A stretch of 42,183 bases of DNA, taken from Flavobacteriia bacterium (lineage in GTDB: Bacteria > Bacteroidota > Bacteroidia > Flavobacteriales > Flavobacteriaceae). The notes under the pieces are model-generated. The model was not told where the DNA came from. It did no database searches and saw nothing but the letters and a program-made list of their open reading frames with translations. The number at the start of each line of letters is the position of its first letter. Position 1 is the stretch's first letter. The position numbers and the translations under genes are program-made. Below are positions 27,261-34,607 of this stretch, piece after piece. The stretch spans positions 1-42,183 of the forward strand of contig JAABRF010000012.1 of the NCBI GenBank assembly GCA_011391075.1, read 5' to 3'.

Positions 27261-27424
27261 TTTAGAAATTAGAAATTAAATTTTAGATATTTAGTTCCGA
27301 TTTCCGATAGACCTGCGACGTATCAGGTGTTGTATCGGGACGGGATTAGATTTTTAATTTTTATTAATCGGGATGATTATTGGATAATTGTCATTGACTG
27401 CTATTTAATAGGTGCCAACACCAA
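27255..27424. repeat. Low-complexity spacer before the GHMP kinase gene
   Basis: The segment 27255-27300 has GATTTTAGAAATTAGAAATTAAATTTTAG-like repeats that overlap the expected start of the GHMP kinase gene. The rest holds repeated CGATT/ATCGGGA words (27296-27375). No ORF or clear promoter is visible. Confidence 0.4.
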
Positions 27425-28318
27425 CTATACCTTCCGCATCTTCAGCACACTATTTAAAACCACTACACTTAAAATCAAAGCCCCGCCTATATAAAAAGAT
27501 GGGTACATCTTCTCTTTATCTCCAAATATAAGGAGTGCCAATATAATACCGTAAACCGGCTCCAAATTAATACTGAGCATGATGGTATAGGGACTGAGGT
27601 TTTTCATGAGTTTGATAGAAGTCAATCCGGCATACGCTGTACATATACTAGCCAAAATGAGTAAATACATCCAATCTTTAAAACTCAAATTAAAAAATTG
27701 CATGGAAAAGCCTCCACTTATAAGCAAGACTACCGAGATAATCAAAGCGCCTATTCCAAATTCATACAGCGTAATGACTTCGGGTTTGTAGGTTTTTACA
27801 TACAATCCATTAATGACAGAAAACAAGGCAGATGTCAAGGCTGCCGAAAGTCCCCACAACATGCCTTTGATATTAAATGTATCACCTTTAAACATGAAAT
27901 ACAAGATACCAATAATCATTAATCCGAGAACTACTTCGTATTTGCTTACTTTTCTTCTAAAAAAAACAGGTTCCAATAGCGATGTAAAAAAAGCACCGGT
28001 ACTCAAGGTAATGAGTGTAACCGATACATTGGATACTTTGATGGCATGAAAAAATGAAAACCAATGCAATGCAATAACAGCTCCCATAAAAAAGAATCTT
28101 AAAAACGCTTTGATATCAATGCGAATGGAAATTTTTTTATACCAAAACCAGAGTAATAAAAAAGGTATGGTCAAGGTTAACCGATACCAAACCAATGGAA
28201 TGGCTTCCAAGGATATCAAAGCACCGAGAATAGCTGTAAAACCCCATATAAAAATAAGTGAATGCAGGATGTAATAATCCCGATATCCGTTGGGTGTAAA
28301 GTTATTGTTTGGATGCAT
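27425..28318 (-). CDS. EamA/DMT-family transporter
   Basis: This 297-residue membrane protein has about ten helices arranged as two EamA repeats (about 15-140 and 155-295). The second repeat ends in SINLEPVYGIILALLIFGDKE, a typical EamA motif. Such drug/metabolite transporters export or import small metabolites; the substrate cannot be read. Its start lies within the 3' end of the LptF/LptG-type gene (17-bp overlap), so the two are translated from one mRNA. Confidence 0.9.
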   Translation of the reverse strand: MHPNNNFTPNGYRDYYILHSLIFIWGFTAILGALISLEAIPLVWYRLTLTIPFLLLWFWYKKISIRIDIKAFLRFFFMGAVIALHWFSFFHAIKVSNVSVTLITLSTGAFFTSLLEPVFFRRKVSKYEVVLGLMIIGILYFMFKGDTFNIKGMLWGLSAALTSALFSVINGLYVKTYKPEVITLYEFGIGALIISVVLLISGGFSMQFFNLSFKDWMYLLILASICTAYAGLTSIKLMKNLSPYTIMLSINLEPVYGIILALLIFGDKEKMYPSFYIGGALILSVVVLNSVLKMRKV

Positions 28319-29387
28319 GCCTATAAAGTAAAATAGCTAATATACCAAACACCATATTGGGTAACCAAACTAAAAAATAAGTTTGGGCACCGGCTACAGC
28401 ACCCAGTACTTCAGTGATCTTCATAAAGAATATATATATAAAAGCAATTCCGATACCTATGGCCAGATTGATACCTGTTCCGCCTCTTTTCTTTCTACTC
28501 GAAAGGGCTACTGCTATCATTGTCAATATAAAAGCTGAGAAAGGTAAACTAGTGCGTTTCAGTAATTCTACTTTGTAGGCATTGAGATTTTTAACGCCTC
28601 TTTCTTTCGACAAATTGATATAATGATACAATTCTGGGCTCTTCATTTCTTTAGCCAAATAATCTTCATAATATAAATCTTTGGGATAAAAATTAAAAAC
28701 AGTATCCATTTGAGCACCTATTTCAATCTTATCTCTTTCTTTATACACATGTCTTTTGGTATAATTACTCAACCGATATGTACTATCATTTTCATTCCAT
28801 TTGAGAGTATTGGCTTTGATTCTGTATTTCAAATGTATACTGTCGTAATGTTCATACACTATATCCGACCCTCGATTTTGATCTACGGTAAATGACTTCA
28901 TAAATAAATAATCACTTTCTCCCAATTGCAAAGACAAGTCAACTAGAAAACGATCATCGTGCTTTTTGGCTAAGTAAGTTCTATCAAATACTGTGAATTT
29001 ATAATTACTTCGCGGCACAATGAAATGATTCATAAACAAAGAGAAAATCGCAACGGTCAAAGAACCAATAAAAAATGGATAGAGTAAACGGTTGAAGGAA
29101 ATCTGTGCCGAATGCATGGCAATAATTTCTGTATTGTTGGCCAACTTGGAAGTAAACCACACAACTGCCAAAAACAAAGCCAATGGCAAAAACTGATTGG
29201 CATAGGTAATGATGAAATGCTGGTAATAATCCTTGACAATAATCCAAAAAGTCAAAGTGGGTTCGTGTAAAAATTTGTCAATTCGCTCTGAGATATCGAT
29301 CGCTATTCCCACCGGCAATATGATCACTATAATCAATGCCAACGAACTGAAAAATTTTTTTAAAATATATTTGTCGAGTATTCTCAT
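28302..29387 (-). CDS. LptF/LptG (YjgP/YjgQ) family permease
   Basis: This 361-residue protein has the LptF/LptG plan: three helices at each end (the first near 12-32, then 55-75 and 97-117; the last group near 280-355) around a periplasmic beta-jellyroll. Signatures are LDKYILKKFFSSL at the N-terminus and AKLANNTEIIAMHSAQIS-like text near 85-100 (SKLANNTEIIAMHSAQIS). It forms the inner membrane part of the LptB2FG ABC transporter that extracts LPS. It overlaps the EamA gene and lies downstream of tgt, a conserved flavobacterial order. Confidence 0.9.
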   Translation of the reverse strand: MRILDKYILKKFFSSLALIIVIILPVGIAIDISERIDKFLHEPTLTFWIIVKDYYQHFIITYANQFLPLALFLAVVWFTSKLANNTEIIAMHSAQISFNRLLYPFFIGSLTVAIFSLFMNHFIVPRSNYKFTVFDRTYLAKKHDDRFLVDLSLQLGESDYLFMKSFTVDQNRGSDIVYEHYDSIHLKYRIKANTLKWNENDSTYRLSNYTKRHVYKERDKIEIGAQMDTVFNFYPKDLYYEDYLAKEMKSPELYHYINLSKERGVKNLNAYKVELLKRTSLPFSAFILTMIAVALSSRKKRGGTGINLAIGIGIAFIYIFFMKITEVLGAVAGAQTYFLVWLPNMVFGILAILLYRHASKQ

Positions 29388-29511
29388 GTATAGAATAGTG
29401 TACCTATATAGTGTAAATTAATATATCAAATCCCAAATCCCATCCAGATAGCTATCGGGACCAAATTCCAAAAACTAATAACTTAATAACCTGAAACAAT
29501 AAACAATAAAC

Positions 29512-30642
29512 CTATAGCCTAACATCCAATCGTTTTACCATTTCCGCTTTCCAAGTACTAAAATCACCGGCCAAAATATGTTTTCTAGCTTCGCGAACCA
29601 ACCACAAATAGAATCCCAAATTGTGGATACTGGCTATTTGTTTGCCCAACAATTCATTGGCGACAAACAAGTGGCGAAGGTACGCTTTTGAATATTGTAA
29701 ATCAACATAGGTAATTCCCATTTCGTCTATGGGTGAAAAATCGGCTTCCCATTTTTTATTCTTGATGTTGATGTGTCCATTGGCGGTAAACAACATACCA
29801 TTTCTCGCATTGCGGGTAGGCATGACACAATCAAACATATCTACGCCCAAAGCGATATTTTCCAAAATATTGACCGGAGTACCTACGCCCATCAAGTATC
29901 GAGGTTTGTCGTACGGCAAAATATCACAAACCAATTCGGTCATTTCATACATATCCTCAGCTGGTTCACCTACCGATAAGCCGCCAATGGCATTGCCATC
30001 TGCATTTCGAGAAGCGATATACTCAGCCGATTCTTTTCGCAAATCCTTAAAAGTACTGCCTTGTACAATAGGAAATAGGGATTGTTGATAACCATACAAA
30101 GGTGGATTTTGGCCTAAATGGGTGATGGCTCTATCCAACCAACGATGCGTCATGTGCATGGATTCCATCGCATATTTATAGGTGGAAGGATAAGGCGGAC
30201 ATTCGTCAAATGCCATGATGATATCGGCACCAATGCCACGTTGAATATCCATGACACTTTCGGGTGTAAAGTGATGATAGGAACCATCGATGTGACTTTG
30301 AAACTTCACGCCTTCTTCTTTGATTTTACGCCTTGCTGCCAAGGAATATACTTGATAACCGCCACTATCAGTAAGTATGGGCCGGTCCCAACCGTTGAAT
30401 TGGTGCAAACCACCGGCTTGTTTCAGTATTTCAGTCCCGGGACGTAAATAAAGATGATAGGTATTACCCAGAATAATCTCGGCATTGATATCTTCTTTTA
30501 ATTCGCGTTGGTGAACGCCCTTGACCGTACCTACTGTGCCTACCGGCATAAAAATAGGTGTGTGAATAACGCCATGATCGGTGACTAATTCACCGGCTCT
30601 GGCTTTGCTTTGCGCATCCTTTGATTTGATTTCAAACTTCAT
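29512..30642 (-). CDS. tgt: tRNA-guanine transglycosylase Tgt
   Basis: This 376-residue enzyme exchanges guanine 34 for preQ1 in GUN-anticodon tRNAs on the way to queuosine. Motifs are TDSGGYQVYSLA with Asp92, IVQGSTFKDLR, GGLSVGEP, and GVDMFDCVMPTRNARNG with the nucleophile region at 268-271. The C-terminal zinc region is unusual. Where most bacterial Tgt have a CDCYTC triad after SPLDPE, this protein reads PIDEMGITYVDLQYSKAYLRHL and has no cysteine after Cys272. The later IHN histidine is kept. A -7 element ends 7 nt before the ATG, implying an almost leaderless mRNA. Confidence 0.95.
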   Translation of the reverse strand: MKFEIKSKDAQSKARAGELVTDHGVIHTPIFMPVGTVGTVKGVHQRELKEDINAEIILGNTYHLYLRPGTEILKQAGGLHQFNGWDRPILTDSGGYQVYSLAARRKIKEEGVKFQSHIDGSYHHFTPESVMDIQRGIGADIIMAFDECPPYPSTYKYAMESMHMTHRWLDRAITHLGQNPPLYGYQQSLFPIVQGSTFKDLRKESAEYIASRNADGNAIGGLSVGEPAEDMYEMTELVCDILPYDKPRYLMGVGTPVNILENIALGVDMFDCVMPTRNARNGMLFTANGHINIKNKKWEADFSPIDEMGITYVDLQYSKAYLRHLFVANELLGKQIASIHNLGFYLWLVREARKHILAGDFSTWKAEMVKRLDVRL

Positions 30643-30649
30643 AAGGCGG

Positions 30650-30657
30650 CAAAGATA
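30650..30657 (-). promoter_or_regulatory. -7 element directly upstream of tgt
   Basis: The minus strand reads TATCTTTG and then 7 bases before the tgt ATG, so transcription would start at about the start codon. No -33 TTG is seen. Confidence 0.38.
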
Positions 30658-30772
30658 AAAAAGTTAGATGTTTGAAGATAGCAGAAATCTATAAAAAACA
30701 TTGCTTTTAGCAAAGTTTTGTGAACTCCTTTCTTTTTTAACCGATTTGCATTAAAAAAAACAGCAAATATCA

Positions 30773-30803
30773 TTGACACCGATGATATAATACATTACCT
30801 TTG
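30773..30803 (+). promoter_or_regulatory. Promoter of the CXXX-repeat peptide operon
   Basis: TTG (30773-30775) is followed by 20 nt and TACCTTTG (30796-30803), a full match to the Bacteroidota promoter TTG-N19-21-TAnnTTTG. The predicted start near 30810 gives a leader of about 58 nt before the first precursor gene. It is the best-formed promoter in the window. Confidence 0.65.
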
Positions 30804-30868
30804 TAGTTCAATCAGTTCTAAATTCTATCTTACTAAATTGTTTTCTGCAACTTTTAATCTTTAAGATT

Positions 30869-31342
30869 ATGGATGAAAACAGTGAAAGAAAAACTTTTCA
30901 TAGTAGAAGAGTTTTTTTTAAGAATATGGTTAAAATTGCACTACCTACTCTAGCAATTTTAAGCCTCGGTGGTGTCAATAACCTCTTGGCGAGTCCTTCC
31001 CCAATTTTACAATCCAAAAACACTTCCGAAAATCCTCCGACTACTTGTGAGTCATCTTGTATAGGCACTTGTAAAGGAACCTGTGAAGATACTTGTAGAG
31101 GACTTTGCAAAGACGACTGTGAAGGCACTTGTTCTTATGTATGTAAGGATACTTGTGAAAACAATTGTTTTGGCACCTGTGAAGGTTTTTGTGGAGAAAC
31201 CTGTAAAGGCGGTTGTATGGGAAGTTGCGGAAGTACTTGTGAAAACACCTGTAGAGATAGATGCGATGGCAGTTGCAACAACACCTGTCTTAACACTTGT
31301 CAAGATACTTGCACTGCCAATTGTTCCAATACTTCAGAATAA
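30869..31342 (+). CDS. Tat-exported CXXX-repeat peptide precursor 1
   Basis: This 157-residue protein begins with a twin-arginine signal: SRRVFFK (12-18), a hydrophobic stretch, and a likely cleavage site after LLA (41). From Cys60 to Cys152 every fourth residue is cysteine, 24 in all without a break. The three residues between are rich in Gly, Thr, Glu, Asp, Asn and Lys (EGT, KGT, EDT, GST). The regular pattern and the downstream radical SAM/SPASM gene identify it as the probable substrate of a peptide-modifying system, named CXXX-repeat target in protein family collections (from memory). It is paralogous to the next gene and lies 69 bp upstream of it. The final product is unknown. Confidence 0.85.
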   Translation: MDENSERKTFHSRRVFFKNMVKIALPTLAILSLGGVNNLLASPSPILQSKNTSENPPTTCESSCIGTCKGTCEDTCRGLCKDDCEGTCSYVCKDTCENNCFGTCEGFCGETCKGGCMGSCGSTCENTCRDRCDGSCNNTCLNTCQDTCTANCSNTSE

Positions 31343-31411
31343 TTTTGTAGTCAAATTTAACTTTCAAATTACAATCTATTTAAACTCATTTTTAACCATA
31401 ATACTATAACC

Positions 31412-31942
31412 ATGTGGCCTTCCAAAGACAAAATCACTCCAAAATCAGATGATTCTGATTCTGAAAACAAATTGGGTTTAGTAAAATCCAGAAGAGATTT
31501 TATGAGTATGGTTGTTAAAACAGCCATTCCTACTATTGCCTTGATTGGCAGTGGCAGTCTCACCAATCTGATGGCTCATCCAATACAGGAAAAATTAAAT
31601 CCCACTTTAAAAAGCTCTCAAGAGCCTTCAAGTCAAGAGCAAATGACTCCTAGCAGTTGTATGCTTTCTTGTGAAGGCGGATGTATGGGCACTTGTGAAA
31701 ATGATTGTATGGGCTCCTGTCAAGAGGGATGTATGGGTTCTTGTAAAGGAGATTGTCAATTGGGTTGTAATGATGGCTGTCTAGGAACTTGTGAAGGTGA
31801 ATGTTTTGCAACTTGTGAAGGTGGATGTAGAGGTTCTTGTGAAGGCTCCTGTCAATCCACTTGTGAAGGATTCTGTACCGGTGGTTGTGAAGGTACTTGC
31901 AAAGGCACTTGTGAAACCGGCTGCTCAGGTGCGGCGTGGTAA
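31412..31942 (+). CDS. Tat-exported CXXX-repeat peptide precursor 2
   Basis: This 176-residue paralogue of precursor 1 has a longer N-terminal region, then SRRDFM (26-31), a hydrophobic stretch and a likely cut after LMA (55). A Ser/Gln/Pro linker follows, then 23 cysteines at exactly every fourth position from Cys83 to Cys171. The spacing residues are Gly-richer than in precursor 1 (EGG, MGT, MGS, EGT). It ends in SGAAW. Its stop is one base before the start of the radical SAM gene, so translation is probably coupled. The signal regions of the two proteins align (PT.A...G...N.L.A.P), pointing to duplication. Confidence 0.87.
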   Translation: MWPSKDKITPKSDDSDSENKLGLVKSRRDFMSMVVKTAIPTIALIGSGSLTNLMAHPIQEKLNPTLKSSQEPSSQEQMTPSSCMLSCEGGCMGTCENDCMGSCQEGCMGSCKGDCQLGCNDGCLGTCEGECFATCEGGCRGSCEGSCQSTCEGFCTGGCEGTCKGTCETGCSGAAW

Positions 31943-31943
31943 G

Positions 31944-33143
31944 ATGTTTAATTACAGTTCATTTCAAATGATTGAAACAAAAGAGGTTATAATAGAAAAA
32001 ACCAATACTTGGGAAGAAGGTAAAGCCAAAAATATCACTTTTATTGTCACTGAAGATTGTCAACTACAGTGTAAATATTGTTATTTAGTAGGGAAAAACA
32101 ACCTCCATAAAATGGACTTTGAAACGGCAAAAAAGTCTATTGATTACTTGTTACTAGATCGCAACTATTTTTCCGAAACATCTGTGATTCTCGACTTTAT
32201 TGGTGGCGAACCTTTTATTGAAATTGATTTGATAGATAAAATCTGCGATTATTTTAAAATTAGAGCCTATGAAACAGATCATCCTTGTTTTAATAGTTAT
32301 AGATTTAGTTTTTCAACCAATGGGCTGCTGTATAATGACCCCAAAGTACAACAATTCATAATCAAAAATGAAACGCATCTCAGCATTCAAATCACCATTG
32401 ATGGAACCAAAGAGAAACACAATTTACAACGTGTTTATCCCGGTGGCAAAGGTTCATATGACCAAGTAGTTAAAAATGTTCCACTTTGGATCTCCCAATT
32501 TCCCAATGCTTCAACCAAAGTAACCATTGCCCGAGATGATCTCCCTTTTGTCAAAGATAGTGTGATTCATTTGTGGCATTTGGGCATTAAGGAAGTCAAT
32601 ATAAATGTGGTCTTTGAGGACGTTTGGGAACCGGGTGATGATGCTTTATTTGAAGAACAATTGGTTTTACTAGCCGATGAAATTATTGAAAATAAGTATT
32701 ACGAAGATTTCACTTGTTCTTTCTTTTCCACTCAAATAGGATTGCCTTACAAAGAAAATATGAATTGGTGTGGTGCCGGTAAAATGCTCGCTATTGATCA
32801 TGAGGGTAATTTTTTTCCTTGCAATAGGTTTGTCAATTATTCGCTTCAAAACAGAGAACAACTCCTCATTGGAGATAATCAGAAAGGGATTAATCAAAAC
32901 AGATTACGACCCTTCCTCACATTGGATATGTTTACTCAAAGTTCGCCCGAATGCGTGTCATGCGAAGTCGCTACAGGTTGCGCTTGGTGTCAAGGAGCCA
33001 ATTACGATTATGCAGATTCTTCAACCATATTTCAAAGAGCCACTTATTTGTGTCTAATGCATAAAGCTAGAGTTCGAGCCAATAATTATTTTTGGAATAA
33101 ACTAGAAAAAAAATTACAAAAAACCCTTAGAACATTACCTTAA
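31944..33143 (+). CDS. Radical SAM/SPASM peptide maturase, CXXX-repeat type
   Basis: The protein has 399 residues from the ATG at 31944. An in-frame extension to 31791 only reads an alternative frame of precursor 2. The 4Fe-4S motif is CQLQCKYC (Cys39, Cys43, Cys46), followed by GGEP (87-90) and ITIDGTKEKHN, the TIM-barrel signatures of radical SAM enzymes. The C-terminal SPASM domain has seven cysteines (276, 293, 337, 340, 346, 349, 370) to bind auxiliary clusters. SPASM enzymes modify ribosomal peptides, often with thioether or C-C links. The neighbouring Cys-repeat proteins are the obvious substrate. It resembles the family described as 'radical SAM peptide maturase, CXXX-repeat target' (from memory). 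Confidence 0.9.
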   Translation: MFNYSSFQMIETKEVIIEKTNTWEEGKAKNITFIVTEDCQLQCKYCYLVGKNNLHKMDFETAKKSIDYLLLDRNYFSETSVILDFIGGEPFIEIDLIDKICDYFKIRAYETDHPCFNSYRFSFSTNGLLYNDPKVQQFIIKNETHLSIQITIDGTKEKHNLQRVYPGGKGSYDQVVKNVPLWISQFPNASTKVTIARDDLPFVKDSVIHLWHLGIKEVNINVVFEDVWEPGDDALFEEQLVLLADEIIENKYYEDFTCSFFSTQIGLPYKENMNWCGAGKMLAIDHEGNFFPCNRFVNYSLQNREQLLIGDNQKGINQNRLRPFLTLDMFTQSSPECVSCEVATGCAWCQGANYDYADSSTIFQRATYLCLMHKARVRANNYFWNKLEKKLQKTLRTLP

Positions 33144-33154
33144 ATTCACAATAC

Positions 33155-34240
33155 ATGGTTTTGAAATATCTTTTAGTTTTACTCAGTGATTCTTCAGCTT
33201 CCTTTTGTTATTATCCATCTCCAAAAGCTGAAATACCTAAGGGAATTGCTGTGGCAAACTCCCATAAAAAAGATAATGCCTTTCATATTTCCGATGAAAA
33301 ACCAACCGATATTTATTATAATGAAAAACAGCATTTGATTTCGTTGGATCATCTCAAAAAAACAGTTGTATTTGCTTTAAAAAACAATCTTAAAGTTAAT
33401 TTTTTATATCCTCATTTTTTATTGGATGAAGCTTATACCAAAGTGATTGAAGAAGTAGAACACATCAAGATTATTCCTTTTGACGCCAAAATTTTCAATG
33501 AAGATGCCATACTCATTTTAGATTCCAATGATTTTCCTACAACTCTCGATTTAGTAAATTATACCCATCAAAATTTCATCTTAAAACTTCAAAAAAAGGA
33601 TCTAAAAAAATTGGATACCATGATTCAAATACTTCTTGCCAAAAGTGCTAGAATTAATTTGGTACTCATGGATTTGGAAAATTATGAGGAAAAAGATTAT
33701 GCTATTTATGAAAAGCAATTGGGAAAAATAACCCGTAAATTAATCCAATATCAAAATCAAAATGCCATTCCCGAATTGAATTTTCTAACCGATCGCATTG
33801 ATTTAAACCAAATGAATAATTGTCAAGCCGGAATTCAACATTTGACCATAGCTCCCAATGGAAAAATGTATTTGTGTCCTGCATTTTATCACGAAAATCC
33901 TTCCGAAGATTTAGGCGAAATTAAAAATGAAATATTCATCAAAAATGCCCGACTTTTAGAATTAAACTATGCGCCTATATGCCGTATTTGTGATGCATAT
34001 CAATGCAAAAGATGCGTCTATTTGAATAAAAAACTCACTTTAGAAATCAATACTCCTTCTTCTCAACAATGTATTACTTCACATATTGAAAGAGATGCTT
34101 CGCGAAGAATATTGGAAAAACTACAAAAAATGCATCCGGATTTCAATCCTCAGATTACTATTCCACAATTAAATTATAGAGATCCTTTTGAAATCGTAAA
34201 AGGTAATCCACAGAAAATAGCAACGTTAAACCATCCCTAA
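33155..34240 (+). CDS. CXXX-repeat maturation partner with stand-alone SPASM-like domain
   Basis: This 361-residue protein has no radical SAM CxxxCxxC motif: its N-terminal 220 residues hold a single cysteine (Cys18). The C-terminal part has a seven-cysteine SPASM-like arrangement (223, 241, 276, 279, 284, 287, 306) around NGKMYLCPAF and CRICDAYQCKRCVYL. The N-terminal half has alternating beta and alpha segments and may be a degenerate barrel. It lies 11 bp after the radical SAM gene and is probably its partner, as in the family named 'CXXX repeat peptide maturase' (from memory). A 45-residue Pro/Asn-rich tail ends the protein. Its function is inferred from context only. Confidence 0.78.
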   Translation: MVLKYLLVLLSDSSASFCYYPSPKAEIPKGIAVANSHKKDNAFHISDEKPTDIYYNEKQHLISLDHLKKTVVFALKNNLKVNFLYPHFLLDEAYTKVIEEVEHIKIIPFDAKIFNEDAILILDSNDFPTTLDLVNYTHQNFILKLQKKDLKKLDTMIQILLAKSARINLVLMDLENYEEKDYAIYEKQLGKITRKLIQYQNQNAIPELNFLTDRIDLNQMNNCQAGIQHLTIAPNGKMYLCPAFYHENPSEDLGEIKNEIFIKNARLLELNYAPICRICDAYQCKRCVYLNKKLTLEINTPSSQQCITSHIERDASRRILEKLQKMHPDFNPQITIPQLNYRDPFEIVKGNPQKIATLNHP

Positions 34241-34250
34241 TTTCAACACA

Positions 34251-34544
34251 ATGACGACAACCAAAAAACTGGTAGGAACCGTAACACCTCAACAACGAGA
34301 CGAGATCAAAACCCTTTATGAACGTAAAAACGGATTGACCGAACTTTTTAAAATTGTAGATGTCAACAACACATCTCTTTACAATAAACTTGTAAATGAC
34401 ATGGGTGAAACCGCTACAAAGTTTCAAAAATGGTGGGATGACCAAAGCAAAACAAACCAATGGGAAGGTAAAAAAGAACACCATTGGGAAATTAACTTTG
34501 AAACTTGTGAAATTTTTCTCGTGAATGATGGATTGAAAAAATGA
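34251..34544 (+). CDS. Small accessory protein of the CXXX-repeat peptide system
   Basis: This 97-residue soluble protein has no signal, membrane helix or cofactor motif. It is Lys/Glu/Trp-rich (KWWDDQSKTNQWEGKKEHHW near 59-78) with a helix-turn-helix-like middle (DEIKTLYERKNGLTELFKIVDVN). It starts 10 bp after the partner gene and is the last gene of the operon. It matches in size and position the protein named 'CXXX repeat peptide modification system protein' (from memory). A role as leader-binding adaptor or scaffold is possible but not shown. Confidence 0.7.
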   Translation: MTTTKKLVGTVTPQQRDEIKTLYERKNGLTELFKIVDVNNTSLYNKLVNDMGETATKFQKWWDDQSKTNQWEGKKEHHWEINFETCEIFLVNDGLKK

Positions 34545-34550
34545 ATTTAA

Positions 34551-34573
34551 AAAGTAAAGGATAATTTTTACTT
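34551..34573. terminator. Weak AT terminator at the end of the CXXX operon
   Basis: AAGTAAA (34552-34558) pairs with TTTACTT (34567-34573) around an 8-nt loop in the 63-bp spacer of two convergent genes. The stem is AT-only and short, so this is tentative. Confidence 0.3.
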
Positions 34574-34607
34574 AAACAGTATTGATCATCAAGTTATATT
34601 ATTGAAG

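Noticed and set aside
31052-31409. Long open frames on both strands through the Cys-repeat genes
   Set aside because: A 12-bp codon period keeps several frames open at once. The alternative products are monotonous Thr/Val repeats without starts, signals or homology.
31791-31943. 51-residue N-terminal extension of the radical SAM gene
   Set aside because: It is a frame shadow of precursor 2 (VKV/LVK repeats). The protein proper begins at 31944 directly after the precursor stop.
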